Below the pieces are notes generated by a model, which ran no database searches, was not told the origin of the DNA, and saw nothing but the letters and a program-made list of their open reading frames with translations. From Roseomonas sp. (GTDB lineage Bacteria; Pseudomonadota; Alphaproteobacteria; Acetobacterales; Acetobacteraceae), in assembly GCA_020249865.1 (NCBI GenBank), contig JADCEV010000030.1, forward strand, positions 1-54,839: 54,839 nucleotides of DNA. The letters run 5' to 3'. Every line of letters begins with the position of its first letter. Position 1 is the stretch's first letter. Positions 50,960-54,839 of the stretch are shown piece by piece. The position numbers were made by a program, and so were the translations under genes.

Positions 50960-51939
50960 GCAGGCTCCTTCGCCGGATCGGGATTGCGGCGCAAGTGGCG
51001 CGGCAGGGCAGCATCCAACCATAGGCGCAGCGGCGCGGCGGCAGGGTGTTCGAGCGCTTCGGCCAAAAGCCGCCAGCAGCGCGGCCCATGGACAAGATAA
51101 TGATGCTTGTTGTCGCGGCGCGAGAGCCGCACCCATAGTGCCGCCACCCGCAAATGGCGCTGCGCGGCACAGGCGGCCATGGCGGCGGTGAAATCCTCGC
51201 GCGCCACGCCGGGGCGTGCGGCGAAGTAGCGTTCAATCGCGGCATCGCGCGCTGCCGGCGCCACATCGCGCCGCGCATCCTGCACCAAGGAAACCAGATC
51301 GTAAGCGGGATGCCCCAGCCCGGCATCCTGGAAATCGAGCAAACCTGTGCGCCGCGCGCCCGTGCGCGCTTCAAGCCGCATCAGATTGGCCGGGAAGTAA
51401 TCGCGATGCACAAAGCCTTGCGTGGCGGCGAAGGGTGCCAGCATGGCGCGCAACGCATCATCAAGCCCCGCGCGCAGCGCGTCACTCGGCGCTTGCCCCA
51501 TCATCGCCGGCCACCACCAATCAAGGAAGGTCGCCGCCGTCGCCCGCGCCATGGCCGCCGCATCCCAGGCGGGTAGGCCGGGCGGGGGTGGTGCTTCGTG
51601 AAGTGCGGCAAGGGTCTCAGCCGCTTCGGCGTAAAGTTCGGGCGCATCCGCCCCACTATCCAGCAAAGCCGCATGGGTGGCATCGCCGAAATCCTCCAGC
51701 AGCACCAAGCCGGCTTCCGGATCGGCGGCGATGATCTCGGGCGCGGAAAGCCCCACCCCCAGGATGTGCCCCGCAATGGCGATGAAGGGGCGGGTGTTTT
51801 CCGGCGGTGGCGCTTCCATCAGCAGCGCCGGGCGCGGCCCGCCCAGCAGCCGCGTATAGCGCCGGGCAGAGGCGTCAGAGGGAAGCGGGTCCAGCCGCGC
51901 CGCGCCAAACCCGGCAGCCTGCAGAAAAGCGGCGGTCAT
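50956..51939 (-). CDS. amgK: AmgK-like anomeric sugar kinase (aminoglycoside phosphotransferase fold)
   Basis: A 327-residue protein. Residues LDPLPSDASARRYTRL near the start, VLLEDFGDATHAALL, the Brenner motif HRDYFPANLM with catalytic aspartate, and LLDFQDAGLGHPAYDLVSLVQDARRDV match AmgK, which phosphorylates MurNAc and GlcNAc at C1. It feeds MurU in peptidoglycan recycling. ATG 51939 overlaps the tsaE stop, and its own stop overlaps murU, so the three are translated together. Confidence 0.9.
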   Translation of the reverse strand: MTAAFLQAAGFGAARLDPLPSDASARRYTRLLGGPRPALLMEAPPPENTRPFIAIAGHILGVGLSAPEIIAADPEAGLVLLEDFGDATHAALLDSGADAPELYAEAAETLAALHEAPPPPGLPAWDAAAMARATAATFLDWWWPAMMGQAPSDALRAGLDDALRAMLAPFAATQGFVHRDYFPANLMRLEARTGARRTGLLDFQDAGLGHPAYDLVSLVQDARRDVAPAARDAAIERYFAARPGVAREDFTAAMAACAAQRHLRVAALWVRLSRRDNKHHYLVHGPRCWRLLAEALEHPAAAPLRLWLDAALPRHLRRNPDPAKEPA

Positions 51940-52388
51940 GGGCGCAAACCCTCCAGCCGGGTATCCCAACCGCGCAGCACCACGCGGCGCGCTTCTTCTG
52001 CCGCGCCGGGGGTCAGATGGATGCGGAGTGCATCGCGGGGCGCCAGAGGCCCTAGCCGTTCCGGCCATTCCACCAGCACGATCCCCTCCCGCGCTTCTTC
52101 CCAGCCGAGTTCCGCCAGGCCCTCAGGGCCGGAAAGCCGATAAAGGTCGAAATGATGCGCGGGGCAGGCCGGCAAATCATAGCTCTGCACCAAAGTGAAG
52201 GTCGGGCTTGGCACTTCAAGCCTGGGGTCTCCGGTCGCGGCCCGCAGCAGCGCCCGGGCAAAGGCGCTTTTGCCGGCGCCGAGGGGCCCATTGAGCAGCA
52301 CCGCATCACCGGGGCGGAGCATTGGCGCAAGCCGCGCGGCGAGTGCTTCCGTCGCGGCCAGATCGGGCAGATCCAAGGCAATTTCCAC
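51936..52388 (-). CDS. tsaE: tRNA threonylcarbamoyladenosine biosynthesis ATPase TsaE
   Basis: A 150-residue protein, the normal length. P-loop GPLGAGKS (34-41), SPTFTLVQSYDLP, HHFDLYRL and the Walker-B-like VLVEWPERLG are all present. TsaE helps TsaB and TsaD place t6A on tRNAs that read ANN codons. I chose GTG 52388, which has GGAGG 3 bases upstream and gives the family length; GTG 52430 would add 14 residues. It is the first gene of a five-gene minus operon and is divergent from the ferredoxin-NADP reductase gene. Confidence 0.93.
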   Translation of the reverse strand: MEIALDLPDLAATEALAARLAPMLRPGDAVLLNGPLGAGKSAFARALLRAATGDPRLEVPSPTFTLVQSYDLPACPAHHFDLYRLSGPEGLAELGWEEAREGIVLVEWPERLGPLAPRDALRIHLTPGAAEEARRVVLRGWDTRLEGLRP

Positions 52389-52473
52389 TGGCCTCCGCCC
52401 CCCCTTTTCCTGAAAAATTTTGAACCCCACGCAGTTCCGTCTATCACGCCCCCCTGGATTCGGGGGAGAGCCC

Positions 52474-53493
52474 ATGCCGGCCGAGATTGAAACCGATGTC
52501 GCGATTATTGGCGCGGGCCCTGTCGGGCTTTTCGCAGTGTTTGAATGCGGCATGCTGCGCATGAAATCTGTGGTGATTGATGCGCTGGAAGCGATCGGCG
52601 GGCAATGCACGGCGCTTTATCCGGAAAAGCCGATTTTCGACATTCCCGCCCATCCGCAAATCGCCGCCGCTGATCTGATCAGCCAGTTGGAAGCCCAGGC
52701 CGCGCCCTTCGCGCCGCAATATCTGTTTGGCCGCCGCGTTGAAACGCTGCGCCAGGAAGGCGGCACTTTGGTGCTGGGCACTTCGGCGGGCGACACTATT
52801 CGCGCCAAGGCCGTGATCCTGGCCGCAGGTGCCGGTGCCTTCGGCCCCAATCGCCCGCCCTTGGCAGGGCTTGCCGGCTACGAAGCCTCCGGCGCGGTGC
52901 GCTACATGGTCGCGAAGCGCGAAGAATTTCGCGGCAAGCGCGTGGTGATTGCGGGCGGCGGTGATTCTGCCGTGGATTGGGCGCTGTCGCTCAAGGATGT
53001 CGCGGCCAAGGTTGTGGTGGTGCATCGCCGCGCAAAGTTCCGCGCGGCACCCGAGACCGCTGCGCAATTGGAAGCCGCCGCTGCGCGTGGCGAGGTGGAA
53101 ATGGCCATCCCCTATCAGCTGCACGGGCTGAAGGGTGATGGCGCCAGGCTGGAAGCGGTGGAATTGGCAACGCTGCAAGGCGAAACCCGCGATATCCCGG
53201 CGGATCATTTGCTGGCGTTTTTCGGCCTTTCCATGGATTTGGGCCCCATCGCCGATTGGGGGCTTGGGCTGGAACGCAGCCATGTCAGCGTGACACCTGC
53301 AACCTGCGAGACCAATATCCCCGGCGTCTATGCCATTGGCGATATCGCGACCTATCCCGGCAAACTTAAGTTGATCCTGCAAGGTTTCTCTGAGGCGGCC
53401 ATGGCAGCACACGCCATCCATCCGCGCGTCTTTCCCGATACCGCGCTGCATTTCGAATATTCCACCAGCAAAGGCGTGCCCGGCGCGGCCTGA
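52474..53493 (+). CDS. Thioredoxin-reductase-like ferredoxin--NADP+ reductase
   Basis: A 339-residue flavoprotein. The FAD site is IIGAGPVGLFAVFECGM (G13, G15, G18). GGQCTALYPEKPIFDIPAHPQI is the hallmark of the YumC/TrxR-like ferredoxin-NADP reductases. The NADPH site is VVIAGGGDSAVDWALSL with VVVHRRAKFRA, and the C-terminal FAD end is GVYAIGDIATYPGKLKLILQGFSEAAMAAH. The redox-active CxxC of thioredoxin reductase is absent, as expected for this type. The enzyme passes electrons between NADPH and ferredoxin. Start ATG 52474 follows GGGGAGAG. Confidence 0.93.
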   Translation: MPAEIETDVAIIGAGPVGLFAVFECGMLRMKSVVIDALEAIGGQCTALYPEKPIFDIPAHPQIAAADLISQLEAQAAPFAPQYLFGRRVETLRQEGGTLVLGTSAGDTIRAKAVILAAGAGAFGPNRPPLAGLAGYEASGAVRYMVAKREEFRGKRVVIAGGGDSAVDWALSLKDVAAKVVVVHRRAKFRAAPETAAQLEAAAARGEVEMAIPYQLHGLKGDGARLEAVELATLQGETRDIPADHLLAFFGLSMDLGPIADWGLGLERSHVSVTPATCETNIPGVYAIGDIATYPGKLKLILQGFSEAAMAAHAIHPRVFPDTALHFEYSTSKGVPGAA

Positions 53494-53503
53494 GCGCATC
53501 GCA

Positions 53504-53524
53504 GGGCGCCCCTTGCAGGCGCCC
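53504..53524 (+). other. GC-rich hairpin after the reductase gene
   Basis: GGGCGCC (53504-53510) and GGCGCCC (53518-53524) form a perfect 7-bp stem with a 7-base loop, 10 bases after the stop and 26 before the SCO gene. There is no T-run. It may be a partial terminator or a transcript-stability hairpin. Confidence 0.4.
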
Positions 53525-53550
53525 CGCCGCAATCCCCACTTGGAAGCATC

Positions 53551-54225
53551 ATGCTGAAAATGATCCGCATTTTCGCCTTTCTGCTGCTTGCCATTCTTGG
53601 CGGGCTTTGGGGGCTCGCCTGGTATGTGCGCGCCCCGAATGAGGCGATGGGCGATGCCTTCCTCCGGCAATTGGCGCAATTTGGTGGGGCGGATATGCCG
53701 GCCCCTTCGGCAGGCGGCGTGCAATTGCCGCAAGGCATCGCGCTTGGTGGCGCCTTCAGCCTGCAGGACCATACCGGCCAGCGCGTGACGGAACGCGCCT
53801 TCGCCGGCAAGCTTGGCCTGATCTATTTCGGCTTCACCTATTGCCCGGATGTCTGCCCGACCGAGCTTGGCATCATGGCCTCAGCGCTTGACCTATTGGG
53901 GCCCGATGCGGCGCGCGTGCTGCCGGCACTGATCACCATTGACCCGGGCCGCGATACGCCAGCCGCGCTTGCCGATTACGTTTCCCGCTTTCACCCTTCC
54001 ATGATCGGTTTGACCGGTACGGATGAGGAAATCGCCACCGCCGCCCGGGCCTTTCGCGTCTATTACCGCAAGGTCAATCCGCCCACGGCCAGCGAATACC
54101 TGATGGATCATTCATCCTTCATCTATCTGGTCGGTCCCGATGGCCGTGTGCGCCAGCTTTTCCGCCCGAATACGCCACCCGAGACCATCGCCGCCGCCAT
54201 CAGGGGGCAATTGCGCCAGCTTTGA
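53551..54225 (+). CDS. SCO1/SenC family copper chaperone
   Basis: A 224-residue protein with one N-terminal membrane helix (about 7-26) and a thioredoxin fold outside the membrane. The copper ligands are C98 and C102 in FTYCPDVCPTE and H187 in MDHSSFIYLV. SCO proteins deliver copper to the CuA site of cytochrome c oxidase or act as thiol reductases for it. No oxidase subunit genes are in the window. It ends TGA at 54225, followed by an AT-rich gap. Confidence 0.95.
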   Translation: MLKMIRIFAFLLLAILGGLWGLAWYVRAPNEAMGDAFLRQLAQFGGADMPAPSAGGVQLPQGIALGGAFSLQDHTGQRVTERAFAGKLGLIYFGFTYCPDVCPTELGIMASALDLLGPDAARVLPALITIDPGRDTPAALADYVSRFHPSMIGLTGTDEEIATAARAFRVYYRKVNPPTASEYLMDHSSFIYLVGPDGRVRQLFRPNTPPETIAAAIRGQLRQL

Positions 54226-54314
54226 CCGCCCACGGCTTTCATTCCGAAAATTTTTTTGCTAATGACTCAGTAGCCGTCAAGCCGAAAAAAATTCGGAGCA
54301 AAAAGGGATGCTCG
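54226..54314 (+). promoter_or_regulatory. AT-rich leader of the small unknown gene, with a short hairpin
   Basis: This gap is markedly AT-rich against its neighbours, with T and A runs (54249-54258, 54285-54293). CCGAA (54282-54286) and TTCGG (54292-54296) pair around an A5 loop. AAGGG just upstream of 54315 is the ribosome site. It probably contains the promoter of the next gene; exact -35 and -10 boxes are not certain. Confidence 0.4.
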
Positions 54315-54596
54315 ATGGAAAACGACTTCAACGACAGGGACCTGGGCGCCGAGCGTGGTGCGGCGGGAATTCCGAAGCATACCAGAAGGTTGTCGGATAA
54401 GGTTCTGATCGCCTTTCACCACGCCTGTGATCAGGCGGATTTCGATGTCGCCAATGATCTGCTGGTCATTCTTGAAAAAATGCTGAAACGGCCGAATGCT
54501 GGTTCGGATACCAATCGCCGCAAGAGCATTGAAAGCTTGGTCGCCGCGCATGAAAGGCTGTGGCTGCTGCGCCACCCGGAGGCGCGCGAAAACTAA
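54315..54596 (+). CDS. Small helical protein of unknown function
   Basis: A 93-residue protein I do not recognise. It is hydrophilic at the start, then largely helical: LSDKVLIAFHHACDQADFDV, ANDLLVILEKMLKR and SIESLVAAHERLWLLRHPEA suggest two or three helical hairpins of a TPR-like kind. There is no signal peptide or membrane helix. Start ATG 54315 has AAGGG upstream, and no good alternative start is seen. It is a monocistronic-looking gene between the SCO gene and an insertion sequence end. Confidence 0.65.
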   Translation: MENDFNDRDLGAERGAAGIPKHTRRLSDKVLIAFHHACDQADFDVANDLLVILEKMLKRPNAGSDTNRRKSIESLVAAHERLWLLRHPEAREN

Positions 54597-54644
54597 TCGG
54601 GTTCGAGCGATTGCCGTTCACTTCCGTTCACGGGAACCGCTTTA

Positions 54645-54839
54645 GCAGGCTGCTGAAAAGCTGTCATTGAACATCGCAATTTTGTCTCGCGCGGATGTTT
54701 TTAACGCTGCCCGCGCTTGGACCTGGCCAATTTCAGCGATTTTTTGGCCCAGTCGGTACGCTCGGGACAGACTCCCGGCATCATGCCGCCACCACCAGCA
54801 ACTTCGGCAGGCACACCAGGTTGTACGCTGCCATTGCCA
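54645..54839 (-). mobile_element. Right-hand end of an IS5-like insertion sequence (cut by window edge)
   Basis: On the minus strand the last codons of a transposase are visible from 54837 to the TGA at 54781-54783: an AMAAYNLVCLPKLL-type ending, typical of IS5-family DDE transposases. About 120 bases beyond it lies GCAGGCTGCTGAAAAG (54645-54660), which looks like an IS terminal repeat. The other end is outside the window, so neither the paired repeat nor a target duplication can be confirmed. Confidence 0.6.

Noticed and set aside
1-54839. CRISPR arrays, tRNA or rRNA genes
   Set aside because: No regularly spaced direct repeats and no cloverleaf or rRNA-like stretches were seen in the intergenic gaps, which are all under 300 bases.

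Overview
The window is high-GC, gene-dense bacterial DNA. Its gene content points to an alphaproteobacterium, most likely Rhodospirillales/Acetobacteraceae (Roseomonas-like); that placement is inferred from gene families and gene order, since no marker RNA is present. Supporting signs are AddAB instead of RecBCD, the order tsaE-amgK-murU-addB-addA, a PhaR-controlled polyhydroxyalkanoate (PHA) cluster, and a rhizobial-style C-P lyase operon whose genes are joined by 4-nt overlaps.

Layout: (1) 1-2531, the 3' part of a hybrid histidine kinase and a response regulator. (2) 2595-4839, an AI-2E family permease and a tartrate/D-malate-type dehydrogenase, closed by a bidirectional terminator. (3) 4927-8296, a PHA cluster: thiolase, a class III-like PHA synthase and a small PhaE-like protein on the minus strand, and phaR divergent from them. 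(4) 8399-11153, an XRE regulator with a hairpin over its ribosome-binding site, xseA, and an M23 peptidase. (5) 11221-23485, a seven-gene co-directional operon: SrfB (actin/Hsp70-like), SrfC (P-loop NTPase), a single-pass membrane protein, a VWA protein, a LolD-like ATPase, an FtsX/LolC-like permease and an FGE-sulfatase-fold protein. This is the most unusual unit in the window. (6) 23690-28968, an RMND1/Sif2-like protein and a redox cluster (FMN alpha-hydroxyacid oxidase family, GMC oxidoreductase, two Fe-S/CCG proteins). (7) 28972-37679, the C-P lyase locus: phnN, then phnGHIJKLM plus a 2H-phosphoesterase gene on minus, and phnF with a second PhnM-type gene on plus. (8) 37794-43531, RidA, an MFS exporter, accA, xerD, a 48-residue membrane protein, and a fused aroK-aroB. 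(9) 43685-52388 (minus), tsaE-amgK-murU-addB-addA. (10) 52474-54596, a ferredoxin-NADP reductase, a SCO protein and a small unknown protein. (11) The right edge of the window is the end of an IS5-like insertion sequence.

How the genes work together: the PHA genes make acetoacetyl-CoA and polymerise hydroxyacyl-CoA under PhaR. The phn genes convert methylphosphonate-type compounds to ribose cyclic phosphate and PRPP, under PhnF. The Srf operon looks like one envelope-spanning machine, with two cytoplasmic NTPases, a bitopic linker, two predicted exported scaffold proteins and an ABC transporter of the mechanotransmission type. Its function is not known from sequence. No tRNA, rRNA or CRISPR array was seen, and no gap longer than 300 bases lacks a gene.
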